Shown piece by piece: positions 6,422 through 13,420 of a stretch of 13,420 nucleotides of DNA (position 1 is the stretch's first letter; the number at the start of each line of letters is the position of its first letter). The translations under genes were made by a program, and so were the position numbers. The stretch lies in assembly GCA_007116585.1 (NCBI GenBank), contig SKIE01000005.1, positions 1-13,420 of the forward strand, written 5' to 3'. Source of the DNA: Wenzhouxiangella sp. (GTDB taxonomy: Bacteria; Pseudomonadota; Gammaproteobacteria; Xanthomonadales; Wenzhouxiangellaceae). The notes under the pieces were generated by a model. It saw nothing but the letters and a program-made list of their open reading frames with translations, did not search any database and was not told the DNA's origin.

Positions 6422-7326
6422 AACACCCGGTCGGCCAGCCAGAACCAGAGCGGCACAGTCAGCGCCGAAAACAATACTCCCCAGGCCACCAGGGCCGGCG
6501 CAAGCCGGACGGCCAGACCAGCCGAGGTGAGTAGCGCCGCGGCGGTGATCATCGGCGGCATGGCCGATTCAAGCACGGCCACCAGCGCCACGTCGCGCTC
6601 GGCACCAAACGCCAGCGCCAGCAGCAGCGCCAGCGCCGGCAAAACCAACAACTTGCCGACCAGCCCAATCACCAGCGGCAGGCGATCACCGCGAACCAGT
6701 TTCAACTGCAGGCTCATGCCGATGGCCAGAGTCACCAGCGGCAGCAGCATGTCGGCAAACCGCTGCGTGATTTCCATCAGCCAGTCTGGAAACCAGTGGT
6801 TGCCCAGGATCAGCGCAAACAGCAGAGCCAGAAACGGCGGAAAGGTCAGGATGCGGGCGGCCATGGACTTGATGCTGGGGTTGGCGCCCTCGCCGTACCA
6901 GCCGACAACGAACAGCACGTGCGTGCACACGATCAGGAAAGACCCGAACTGGTCATAGACCACGGCCAGGCGCAGGTACTCTGAACCCAGCAGTGCTTCG
7001 ATCAGCGGAAAACCGAGAAACGAGGTATTGCCCAGCGGAATCAGCACCAAAAGGGCCGCGGTCGCCTCTCTGGACAAGGCCAACAGACGAGCCAGCGGCA
7101 AGATCACCGCCACGGTCACCGCCAACAGCAGCCACGGGATCAGGATCAGCGGCAGCAGCGACCAGGCCGGCTCCAGCGTCGGGACATGAATGACGATCAA
7201 CGCCGGCAGACACAGGGTAATCACCACCCGGTTGAGCACGTCCGGGGTCGCGGCAGGCAGAATGCTGGCGCGCGCGAAGACCCAGCCGGCTGCAATCAGG
7301 GTCAGGATAATGAGGTAGGAAGTCAC
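6418..7326 (-). CDS. AEC-family transporter (auxin efflux carrier-like permease)
   Basis: An integral cytoplasmic-membrane secondary transporter. Bacterial members of this family export or import small carboxylates such as malate or malonate, but the substrate here cannot be told. Its 302 residues fit the usual 300-320 and are almost entirely hydrophobic, compatible with about ten membrane segments in two inverted halves. Supporting landmarks are CLPALIVIHV (about 39-48), GNTSFLGFPLIEALLG (about 99-114), the central hydrophilic link around SIKSMAARILTFPP, and the second-half ESAMPPMITAAALL (about 253-266). The start is GTG at 7326, without an evident Shine-Dalgarno sequence. It diverges from the antiporter operon and its stop overlaps the convergent diguanylate cyclase stop by 4 nt, leaving no space for a dedicated terminator. 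Confidence 0.88.
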   Translation of the reverse strand: MTSYLIILTLIAAGWVFARASILPAATPDVLNRVVITLCLPALIVIHVPTLEPAWSLLPLILIPWLLLAVTVAVILPLARLLALSREATAALLVLIPLGNTSFLGFPLIEALLGSEYLRLAVVYDQFGSFLIVCTHVLFVVGWYGEGANPSIKSMAARILTFPPFLALLFALILGNHWFPDWLMEITQRFADMLLPLVTLAIGMSLQLKLVRGDRLPLVIGLVGKLLVLPALALLLALAFGAERDVALVAVLESAMPPMITAAALLTSAGLAVRLAPALVAWGVLFSALTVPLWFWLADRVF

Positions 7327-7328
7327 GA

Positions 7329-7358
7329 TTCAGAAGATTCAGCGGTTACTGATATGAT
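7329..7358 (+). promoter_or_regulatory. candidate promoter of the antiporter-like operon
   Basis: TTCAGA (7329-7334) and TATGAT (7353-7358) are separated by 18 bp in the 105-bp gap between the divergent AEC transporter and mrpE. The predicted transcription start is near 7365, giving a leader of about 67 nt to the preferred mrpE start. It is the only reasonable pair seen in front of the operon. Confidence 0.5.
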
Positions 7359-7431
7359 AGGAGAAAGGCTACAGGAGGGTATGCCGGCTTGCGCGTCAGG
7401 GAGGCGATCAAGCCGCACAGCAAGGGAGCAC

Positions 7432-7941
7432 ATGGCAGCCGCCGACACCCACTTGGACCGTTCGCGCCGACGCTGGGCCTGGTTTCTGCAGGTCTTCGGG
7501 ATGCTGCTGCTGATCTGGTTTGCGCTCAACGGGATCGACGGTTTCTGGATCGGCATCATTGCCGCCCTGGCCGGCGCGGGTCTGGGTAGTTGGCTGGCAC
7601 CCGAGGCGCCGTATCCGTGGCATCCGCTGCGCTGGCTGCATTTTGCCCTGTTTTTTTTGTGGGAATCTCTGAAGGGAGGCGTGGACGTGGCCATTCGCGC
7701 GTTCCACCCGCGACTGCTGATTGACCCGGTCTTCGTCGACCATCGCATTGGCTTGCCGGAGGGCAAGCCGACGACACTGCTGGTCAGCTTTGTCAGCCTC
7801 CTGCCCGGCACGCTGAGCGTGGAACTCCATGAACGGCGCCACACCCTCGTTGTCCATGCCCTGTCACCGGACAGCGTCACCTCCATCGACCGTCTGGAAG
7901 CGGCACTGGCTTCGATCTTCTCCGACGGCACACCCTCATGA
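7432..7941 (+). CDS. mrpE: Mrp/Mnh antiporter subunit E
   Basis: A membrane subunit of multisubunit cation/proton antiporters, homologous to MbhA of Mbh hydrogenases. Its 169 residues compare with about 160 for the family. Membrane segments lie at about 15-32, 37-55 and 68-84. The soluble C-terminal domain has the family signature SLLPGTLSVEL (122-132) followed by LVVHAL (139-144). ATG at 7432 is preferred, because AAGGGAG (7422-7428) precedes it and homology starts soon after. An in-frame ATG at 7381, preceded by a strong AGGAGG that sits too close, would add 17 residues of non-membrane, arginine-rich sequence. It is the first gene of the operon; its stop overlaps the mrpF start as ATGA. Confidence 0.93.
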   Translation: MAAADTHLDRSRRRWAWFLQVFGMLLLIWFALNGIDGFWIGIIAALAGAGLGSWLAPEAPYPWHPLRWLHFALFFLWESLKGGVDVAIRAFHPRLLIDPVFVDHRIGLPEGKPTTLLVSFVSLLPGTLSVELHERRHTLVVHALSPDSVTSIDRLEAALASIFSDGTPS

Positions 7942-8216
7942 TGGACATTGCCCTGCCCGCCATCGTGCTGTTTCTGCTGCTGAACCTGATCGCAGGCATG
8001 GCCAGGGTGTACCGTGGCCCGACCCTGGCCGACCGGATGCTGGCCGCATTGCTGTTCAGCACCACGACCGTCGCTGCACTGCTGATCCTGGCCGAGTGGA
8101 TGGCGATACCCGCGTTGCGCAACGTGGCGCTGCTGTTTGTGATGCTAGCCAGCGTCCTGTCGCTGGCATTCGTCGGCCTGCCGGCGCGCCACGACGACGA
8201 GGCCGACGATCCATGA
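7938..8216 (+). CDS. mrpF: Mrp/Mnh antiporter subunit F
   Basis: A small membrane subunit, equivalent to MbhB. Its 92 residues contain three predicted membrane segments (about 4-22, 35-52, 60-80). The family signature RVYRGPTLADRMLA (23-36) includes the conserved aspartate 32 in the membrane-proximal loop. The protein ends in a short acidic tail (HDDEADDP). Two ATG codons are adjacent at the start and either is possible. It overlaps mrpE and mrpG by 4 nt each (ATGA), indicating translational coupling. Confidence 0.93.
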   Translation: MMDIALPAIVLFLLLNLIAGMARVYRGPTLADRMLAALLFSTTTVAALLILAEWMAIPALRNVALLFVMLASVLSLAFVGLPARHDDEADDP

Positions 8217-8524
8217 GCACTGGCGATGCGCTGGCGCTGATACTGCTCCTGGCCGGCAGCGGCTTTTACTTTGCGGGCACGGTCGGACTGTTGCGCTTTC
8301 CTGACGTCTTCTGTCGCCTGCATGCCCTGACCAAGGCCGACAATCTCGGCCTGTGTCTGATTTGTGCCGGCCTGGCTGTCCTGAGTCAGGACTGGCGGGT
8401 AGCCTCCGTTCTGTTTCTGATCTGGCTGGTCGGCCTGCTCGCCGCGACCGTTTCAGCCCACCTCATCGCGCGCCATGCCCGGCAGGCCGGTTCGCGCGAC
8501 CAGGAACCGCGGGATCCAGCCTGA
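8213..8524 (+). CDS. mrpG: Mrp/Mnh antiporter subunit G
   Basis: A small membrane subunit, equivalent to MbhC. Its 103 residues contain three predicted membrane segments (about 5-25, 45-60, 64-84). The diagnostic family signature GLLRFPDVFCRLHALTKAD lies at 25-43. A hydrophilic C-terminal tail of about 18 residues follows. The start is ATG at 8213, inside the mrpF end; the frame is open far upstream, but that sequence belongs to mrpF in another frame. The next gene starts on the last base of its stop (TGATG). Confidence 0.94.
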   Translation: MSTGDALALILLLAGSGFYFAGTVGLLRFPDVFCRLHALTKADNLGLCLICAGLAVLSQDWRVASVLFLIWLVGLLAATVSAHLIARHARQAGSRDQEPRDPA

Positions 8525-9465
8525 TGCTCGGCTCCCTGCTGGACCTGGTTATCATCGCCAGCCTGATCGCGCTGGCCATCCAGACCGTGCGCGGCCCTTC
8601 GCTGTTTCGCTCTATTATTCATTTCATCGTCCTGGGCCTGACCCTGGCCCTGGCCTGGACACGTCTGGGGGCGCCGGACCTGGCCATGGCCGAGGCCGCG
8701 ATCGGTGCGGGCCTCACCGGCGCCCTGATGATGGTGGCCTATCGACGGCTGGTTGAACTGGCGCCGGAAACCCCCAAACCCCCGCCCGCGCCTCGATCCC
8801 GCCTGGCCCTGCCAATCGCGATTGCATCAGGCGGGCTGGTTGGCGTGCTTGGACTGGCCGCCATCCTGTCCGAGCCAGAGCCCGCACTGGCCGGGCTTGC
8901 GGTGATCGAGGCGCTGGAGCTTGAATCATTGGGCAATCCGATCACCGGGGTTCTCCTGCTGTATCGCGGGCTCGACACCCTGCTGGAAGTCGCCGTATTG
9001 CTGACCGCTTTCATCTCCGCCGTTGCGGTCACCCGGCGTGATGACCTGGATTACGCCGTCACCACCCGCGATCCTGATACCCCGCTGGTTGGCGCCCTGT
9101 TGGCCATCGTTGTGCCGCTGACGCTGCTGATCGCGGTGCATTTACTCAAGGCAGGCAGTCAGGACCCGGGCGGCGCTTTTCAGGCCGGCGCCGTTCTGGC
9201 GGCCTGCGGCGTGCTGCTGGTGCTGACCGGCAGAGTCCGGCCCCGTAGGGGTTCACAACCATTGATCAGCCTGGGCCTGGTCGCCGGGCTGATCAGCTTC
9301 AGCCTGATCGGCCTGGCCGCGATGTTGCGCGGACAGCCCCCGATGACGCTGCCCGGCAACTGGGCGGTCTACTGGATCGAGACCGCGATGATGCTGTCCA
9401 TTGCGCTGACGCTGGTGCTCTTGTTTGCCAGCACGGAAAGCCTTGAGCGCGGTCGTCATGGATAG
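8524..9465 (+). CDS. fused MbhD-MbhE-MrpB antiporter subunit (MrpA C-terminal domains joined to MrpB)
   Basis: A 313-residue membrane protein made of three modules usually found separately or in MrpA. Residues 1-76 match the MbhD-like DUF4040 domain, with GAPDLAMAEAAIGAGLTGAL (49-68) carrying Asp52 and Glu57. After a proline-rich linker (80-93), residues about 96-170 match MbhE, with LLLYRGLDTLLEVAVLLTAF (144-163) carrying Asp151 and Glu155. Residues about 186-305 match MrpB/MbhF, with SQDPGGAFQAGAVLAA (212-227). In canonical Mrp systems the first two modules form the C-terminus of MrpA and MrpB is separate; in Mbh-type complexes all three are separate genes. ATG at 8524 overlaps the mrpG stop by one base. 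The stop lies 8 nt inside mrpC. Confidence 0.88.
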   Translation: MLGSLLDLVIIASLIALAIQTVRGPSLFRSIIHFIVLGLTLALAWTRLGAPDLAMAEAAIGAGLTGALMMVAYRRLVELAPETPKPPPAPRSRLALPIAIASGGLVGVLGLAAILSEPEPALAGLAVIEALELESLGNPITGVLLLYRGLDTLLEVAVLLTAFISAVAVTRRDDLDYAVTTRDPDTPLVGALLAIVVPLTLLIAVHLLKAGSQDPGGAFQAGAVLAACGVLLVLTGRVRPRRGSQPLISLGLVAGLISFSLIGLAAMLRGQPPMTLPGNWAVYWIETAMMLSIALTLVLLFASTESLERGRHG

Positions 9466-9772
9466 CTTCGCGCTCTACGTGGTCGCGGCCGCAGTGCTGT
9501 TCGGCGTCGGCGTCTACGGCCTGATCGTCAGCGTGCACCTGATGCGCAAGCTGTTCGCCATCAACATCATGGGGAACGCCATCTTCATCCTGATGGTGGC
9601 GGTGGCCGGCCCGATTGACGGGGCGCCTGACCCGGTGCCGCAAGCGCTGGTGCTGACGGGGATCGTCATCGCCGTCTCGGCCACCGCCTTTGCCCTGGCC
9701 CTGATGGTGCGACTCTTCCAGGAAACGGGCCGGGCCACGCTGGCCGAAGACGACTCGGACGATGACGACTGA
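9458..9772 (+). CDS. mrpC: Mrp/Mnh antiporter subunit C (NuoK-like)
   Basis: A NuoK/MbhG-type membrane subunit of 104 residues with three membrane segments (about 5-25, 34-50, 62-86). The MrpC signature DPVPQALVLTGIVIAVSATA lies at 58-77. The C-terminus is acidic, finishing EDDSDDDD. ATG at 9458 is chosen because it gives the normal family length; the frame is open upstream, but only over the end of the preceding gene. It overlaps the preceding gene by 8 nt and the following channel-subunit gene by 11 nt. Confidence 0.93.
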   Translation: MDSFALYVVAAAVLFGVGVYGLIVSVHLMRKLFAINIMGNAIFILMVAVAGPIDGAPDPVPQALVLTGIVIAVSATAFALALMVRLFQETGRATLAEDDSDDDD

Positions 9773-11234
9773 AGCGCTGGCGCTGATCGTTTTTCTGCCG
9801 CTGTTGGCGGCAGCCGGGATCATTGCCCTGCCTCGATCGTGGATGGGCCTGCTGGTCCGAGTGGGCCTGTTCCCGCTACCCTTGCTGCTGGTCATTCCCA
9901 CGCTGGAAGTAGTCCGGACCGGCCCGTTCAGAGTCCTGCTGGCAGGTCACGAGAGCCCGCTGGGCATCGTCTGGCTGCTCGATCCGCTCAGTCTGCTAAT
10001 CCTCTGGCTCAATATCGGCATCACCCTGCTCATCAGCCTGCACGCAAGCTTTTCATTTCCGCCGGGGCAGGCGTTTTCCGGACAAGGCGGAGATGACCGC
10101 GCGCAGCGCTTCTGGCCCCTGTGGCTGATCCTGTTTGCCAGCATGAACGCGCTGGTGCTGTCGGCTGATCTGTTCAATATCTACGTCACGCTTGAACTTG
10201 TCACGTTGGCTGCCATCGGCCTGATCGCAATTGAAGGCAAACCACTGGCCCTGCGCGCGGCAATGCGCTATCTGCTGCTGGCGCTGATGGCCTCACTGCT
10301 TTATTTGCTCGGCGTCGGCTTGATCTACGGCCAGACCGGGGTGCTGGATCTCTACCTGATTGCCGAACGACTTGAACCAGCCTGGCTGAGCATCACCGCG
10401 CTGGCGCTGATGATCGTCGGGCTGTTGATCAAGTCCGCCATCTTTCCGCTACATGCCTGGCTCCCGGCCGCGCACGGCAACGCGCCCGGCCCGGTCAGCG
10501 CCATTCTCTCGGCCATGGTGGTCAAGGTCTCGGTTTATATCGTCTGGCGCCTGTGGTTCTGGTCGGCCGAGGCCTGGGATCTTGAAAGCGCGGCCATGCT
10601 CATGGGGCTGCTCGGAGCAGCAGCCATCATTTACGGATCGCTGGCCGCGCTGGTTCAGCAGCGCCTGAAAATGATCGTGGCCTATTCCACGGTTGCCCAG
10701 CTCGGCTACCTGATGCTGCTGTTCCCGCTCGCCAGCACGCTGGCGTTTCAGGCCGCCAGCTACCACCTGCTGTCCCACGGCATGGCCAAGGCGGCCATGT
10801 TCCTGGCCGCCGCCAACATTCTGCGCGCGATGGGCACCGACCGGATCAAGCGCCTGGCCGGCATTGACCAGCGACTGCCGCTGGACGTTTTCGCCCTGGC
10901 CCTGGCCGGTGTGAGCATCATGGGGCTGCCGCCCAGCGGTGGCTTCCTGGCCAAGTGGCTGTTTCTTGAAGCGGCCTACGAGCAGGAGGCCTGGGGCTGG
11001 CTGGTGCTGGTCGCAGCCAGCGGCTTGCTGGCCGCCGCCTACCTGTTCCGGGTGCTGGCCATACTCTGCCTGCACCCACGCAAGCGACGCCAGCGAACCG
11101 GTCGCCGACGGGCGCCCAACCTGGCCAGTGTCGCCGCCATACTGCTGGCCGCAGGTGCCATCATGGCCGGGTTTGCTTCGGCACCCGTGCTTGATCTGGT
11201 CGAAGCAGGTTTGCCGCCGGGGTTGGCGCCATGA
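9762..11234 (+). CDS. mrpD: ion-translocating antiporter subunit D, first copy (NuoN/MrpD-like)
   Basis: A 490-residue polytopic membrane protein of the ND2/ND4/ND5 (MrpD, MbhH) family that carries protons or cations across the cytoplasmic membrane. All expected intramembrane charged residues are visible: Glu145 in FNIYVTLELVTLAA (TM5), Lys224 in LLIKSAIFPLHAWLP (TM7, with His231), Lys255 in AMVVKVSVYIVWR (TM8), and Lys398 in GGFLAKWLFLEAA (TM12). A basic cytoplasmic-type stretch (RKRRQRTGRRR, 440-450) precedes the last membrane segment. On these residues it should be a working channel subunit. The start is ATG at 9762, within mrpC. The stop overlaps the next start as ATGA. Confidence 0.92.
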   Translation: MTTEALALIVFLPLLAAAGIIALPRSWMGLLVRVGLFPLPLLLVIPTLEVVRTGPFRVLLAGHESPLGIVWLLDPLSLLILWLNIGITLLISLHASFSFPPGQAFSGQGGDDRAQRFWPLWLILFASMNALVLSADLFNIYVTLELVTLAAIGLIAIEGKPLALRAAMRYLLLALMASLLYLLGVGLIYGQTGVLDLYLIAERLEPAWLSITALALMIVGLLIKSAIFPLHAWLPAAHGNAPGPVSAILSAMVVKVSVYIVWRLWFWSAEAWDLESAAMLMGLLGAAAIIYGSLAALVQQRLKMIVAYSTVAQLGYLMLLFPLASTLAFQAASYHLLSHGMAKAAMFLAAANILRAMGTDRIKRLAGIDQRLPLDVFALALAGVSIMGLPPSGGFLAKWLFLEAAYEQEAWGWLVLVAASGLLAAAYLFRVLAILCLHPRKRRQRTGRRRAPNLASVAAILLAAGAIMAGFASAPVLDLVEAGLPPGLAP

Positions 11235-12727
11235 TGGATATCCTGCTGTTCTGGACGCCGCTGGTCACAGTGATCGTGTCGGCATTGACCGGCATCGTGA
11301 TCTTTGTGGCCGGTGAGCGTCGATTTCGCCTGCGCATCATCCTCAACCTGTTGGCGGCCCTGCTCAAGCTGATTCTGGTGATCCTGATCGGACTGCTGGT
11401 ACTGGCCGGCCACACACCGGAGTTCCGCGTCTCGCTGGTGCCGGGGCTGGACCTCGTGCTGCGCGCCGATGCCCTGAGCCTGCTGTTTGCCTCCCTGTCA
11501 GCCGTGCTCTGGCTGGTGACCACGGTTTACGCCATCGCCTACCTTGAGCGCTCACCCAACCGGGCCCGGTTTTTCGGATTTTTCAGCCTCTGTGTGACCG
11601 CAACCATGGGCATCAGTATGGCGGGCAACCTGCTGACTTTCTTCATTTTCTACGAGCTGCTGACGCTCACCACCTGGCCGCTGGTGGTCCATACCGGCAC
11701 CGCGGCCGCGATCCGCAGCGGACGAGTTTATCTGCGCTACACCTTGTCCGGCGGCGTCCTGTTCCTGATTGGCCTGATCTGGTTGTACGGCATCACCGGG
11801 CCAAATGATTTCATCGCCGGCGGTACGCTGGCCGAGTACGGCGTTGATCAGCGCCTGAGCCTGCAGATCATCTTCGTGCTGCTGGCCATCGGCATGGGCG
11901 TGAAGGCAGCGCTGTATCCGCTGCATCGCTGGCTGCCTGAAGCCATGGTGGCCCCGGCGCCGGTCAGCGCGCTGCTGCATGCGGTCGCGGTGGTCAAGGC
12001 CGGTGCTTTCGGGCTGGTTCGCCTGGTTGAAGACGTCTACGGACCCGAACTGGTCGCCGATCTGGGCATGGACCTGCCCCTGCTGCTGGTCGCCGCCTTC
12101 ACCATTCTGTACGGATCAGTCCAGGCGCTGCGCCAGGTCGACCTCAAAAAACGTCTGGCGTTCTCCACTGTCAGCCAGGTGTCCTACATCGTGCTCGGCA
12201 TCGCCATCGGCGGCCCGATCGCCACCATCGGCGGGATCGTCCACCTGGTCCATCAGGGGCTGATGAAAATCATCCTGTTCTTCTGCGCTGGCATCTACGG
12301 CAATCTTCTCGGGATCAAGTACATCCACCAACTCGACGGCGTCGGCCGCCGCATGCCCTGGACCAGCGCCTGCTTTACCGTTGGCGCGATGGGCATGATC
12401 GGATTACCACCGGTTGCGGGCTTCGTCAGCAAATGGTATCTAGGGGCCGGCGCCGTTGCGGTCGACAGGGACTGGGTGGTGGCCGTGCTGGTGGCGAGTA
12501 CCGTGCTCAACGCCAGTTACTTTCTGCCGGTGCTCAAGCGGATCTGGCTGCATCCACCACCCGATCAATGGCCCAGCGAAGCGCATGTCAGCCGCCTGGA
12601 GAGAGGATCACTGGTCGGTTCGGCCCTGGTTGCCACCGTGCTGGCCCTGGGCGTCGGCCTGCTGGCTGGCCATCCGCTTAGCCCGCTGACCTGGGCCTCG
12701 GCCATCGTGACGGAGTATTTCCCGTGA
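11231..12727 (+). CDS. ion-translocating antiporter subunit D, second copy
   Basis: A second ND2/ND4/ND5-family channel subunit, 498 residues. Key residues are intact: Glu142 in FFIFYELLTLTTWPL (TM5), Lys225 in GMGVKAALYPLHRWLP (TM7), His250 and Lys256 in SALLHAVAVVKAGAFG (TM8), and Lys401 in GFVSKWYLGAG (TM12). The histidine in the TM8 motif differs from the first copy (SAILSAMVVK) and is reminiscent of NuoL/MrpA-type subunits. Together with low similarity to its neighbour, this argues for a distinct subunit rather than a recent duplication. It could stand in for the MrpA channel domain. ATG-ATG at 11231 overlaps the previous stop; its own stop overlaps a GTG start as GTGA. Confidence 0.9.
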   Translation: MMDILLFWTPLVTVIVSALTGIVIFVAGERRFRLRIILNLLAALLKLILVILIGLLVLAGHTPEFRVSLVPGLDLVLRADALSLLFASLSAVLWLVTTVYAIAYLERSPNRARFFGFFSLCVTATMGISMAGNLLTFFIFYELLTLTTWPLVVHTGTAAAIRSGRVYLRYTLSGGVLFLIGLIWLYGITGPNDFIAGGTLAEYGVDQRLSLQIIFVLLAIGMGVKAALYPLHRWLPEAMVAPAPVSALLHAVAVVKAGAFGLVRLVEDVYGPELVADLGMDLPLLLVAAFTILYGSVQALRQVDLKKRLAFSTVSQVSYIVLGIAIGGPIATIGGIVHLVHQGLMKIILFFCAGIYGNLLGIKYIHQLDGVGRRMPWTSACFTVGAMGMIGLPPVAGFVSKWYLGAGAVAVDRDWVVAVLVASTVLNASYFLPVLKRIWLHPPPDQWPSEAHVSRLERGSLVGSALVATVLALGVGLLAGHPLSPLTWASAIVTEYFP

Positions 12728-13420
12728 GCGCAGTGGCCGCCGTTCTCCTGCCGCTTACGCTGATGCTGTTGTTTCCAGCGCCCGATCGGCTGCGCCGTAT
12801 CGCCATCGGCCTGACGCCCTGGTCAGGCGTATTGCTGTTCTGGCCGCTGCTGGACTCGCCATCGGCCAGCTTTTCCTGGCCGCTGCTCGGTATCACCCTG
12901 CGCCTGGATTCGGTCAGCCAGCCGCTGATACTGCTTGCCGCCGTGGCCTGGAACTTGAGCGCCTGGTTTGCCTGGAAGACCATCGAGCGCGACCGCCGCT
13001 GGTTCTGGAGCGGCTGGCTGGGGGCGTTGTCCGGCATGAGCCTGCTGCTGCTGGCCGGTGATCTGGCCACGTTCTACATTGGCTATGCCTTGCTGAGCCT
13101 GGCCGCCTACCTGCTGATCACCCACGAACATAATGAACGCGCCTGGCGGGCCGCCCGCGTTTACCTGACCATGGCCTTCATGGGTGAAGCCGCCATCCTG
13201 AGCGGTATTCTGCTGCTGGCCGGAAGCATCGGCAACGCGGAATTCATCACCTTTCCCGAACTCACAGACGCCCTGGCCGAGTCCCCCGCGCGCTGGCTGC
13301 TGCTGATCGGTTTCGCCGTCAAGATGGGCATCATGCCGCTGCATCTGTGGCTGCCGTTGGCCCACCCTGTTGCGCCCGTGCCCGCCAGCGCCGTGTTGTC
13401 CGGCGTGATCGTCAAGGCCG
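12724..13420 (+). CDS. third channel-like subunit (HyfB/NuoL/MrpD family), cut by the right edge, TM5 glutamate missing
   Basis: The visible 232 residues belong to the same channel family. The segment FAVKMGIMPLHLWLPLAHP (197-215) and the following SAVLSGVIVKA (222-232) resemble hydrogenase-4 subunit B and formate hydrogenlyase proteins. The TM7 lysine (Lys200) and TM8 lysine (Lys231) are present. At the TM5 position, where the two preceding subunits have glutamate (IYVTLELVTLAA, FIFYELLTLTT), this one reads YIGYALLSLAA, with alanine 122 (codon GCC, 13087-13089). The N-terminal part is short and lightly conserved, as is common. GTG at 12724 is chosen because it overlaps the previous stop as GTGA and no ATG lies near. 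The rest, including TM12, is outside the window. Confidence 0.85.
   Translation, partial: MSAVAAVLLPLTLMLLFPAPDRLRRIAIGLTPWSGVLLFWPLLDSPSASFSWPLLGITLRLDSVSQPLILLAAVAWNLSAWFAWKTIERDRRWFWSGWLGALSGMSLLLLAGDLATFYIGYALLSLAAYLLITHEHNERAWRAARVYLTMAFMGEAAILSGILLLAGSIGNAEFITFPELTDALAESPARWLLLIGFAVKMGIMPLHLWLPLAHPVAPVPASAVLSGVIVKA

Noticed and set aside
7381..7431. Earlier mrpE start at ATG 7381
   Set aside because: The strong AGGAGG is only two bases from that ATG, and the added 17 residues are not family-like. It remains possible, but ATG 7432 is better.
10449..11075. Minus-strand open frame opposite the first channel subunit
   Set aside because: It is rich in Gln, Gly and His, has no domain, and is fully covered by a gene with intact motifs.
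9762..12727. Recent tandem duplication of the channel-subunit genes
   Set aside because: The first two copies share only family-level motifs and differ in the TM8 signature and loop lengths, so they are ancient paralogues rather than a new repeat.

Overview
The window looks like GC-rich chromosomal DNA of a gammaproteobacterium, quite possibly a marine or haloalkaliphilic one. The rpsF-rpsR-rplI-dnaB-alr order on one strand is typical of that group, and AsnRS has exactly the 466 residues of the E. coli enzyme. priB, which sits between rpsF and rpsR in enteric bacteria, is absent. The genus cannot be fixed from this sequence. No insertion sequence, prophage, CRISPR array, tRNA or rRNA gene was seen. 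No stretch longer than about 210 bases lacks a gene.

Left part (1-3633, minus strand): reading in the direction of transcription, an A-type iron-sulfur carrier gene (iscA/erpA family) has its own promoter. It is followed by the ribosomal protein operon rpsF-rpsR-rplI, which has a consensus -10 box, a structured leader of about 135 nt and a very strong intrinsic terminator. Next come dnaB (replicative helicase), with a candidate promoter just after that terminator, and alr (alanine racemase), which runs off the left edge. RpsF ends in a long acidic tail with eleven consecutive aspartates.

Middle (3717-7326): asnS diverges from the iscA-type gene. Its stop codon overlaps a possible GTG start of a PAS-PAS-GGDEF diguanylate cyclase, so the two are probably one transcript. 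The two PAS domains look LOV-derived but lack the photoactive cysteine. The cyclase converges on, and overlaps by 4 nt, a minus-strand gene for an AEC-family (auxin efflux carrier-like) permease.

Right part (7329-13420, plus strand): a promoter in the divergent gap drives a tightly overlapping operon for a multisubunit cation/proton antiporter-like membrane complex (Mrp/Mnh/CPA3, also the membrane arm of Mbh-type hydrogenases). The order is MrpE, MrpF, MrpG, a fused MbhD-MbhE-MrpB protein, MrpC, then three consecutive ND2/ND4/ND5-like channel subunits, the last cut by the right edge. Every junction overlaps by 1 to 11 nt, which implies translational coupling. There is no conventional large MrpA at the head of the operon; its C-terminal domains are instead fused to MrpB. 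Together these proteins would form an ion-translocating module in the cytoplasmic membrane. Whether it works alone as a Na+/H+ antiporter or docks to a redox or other partner depends on genes beyond the right edge. The most notable details are this non-canonical layout and the loss, in the third channel subunit, of the transmembrane glutamate present in the other two.
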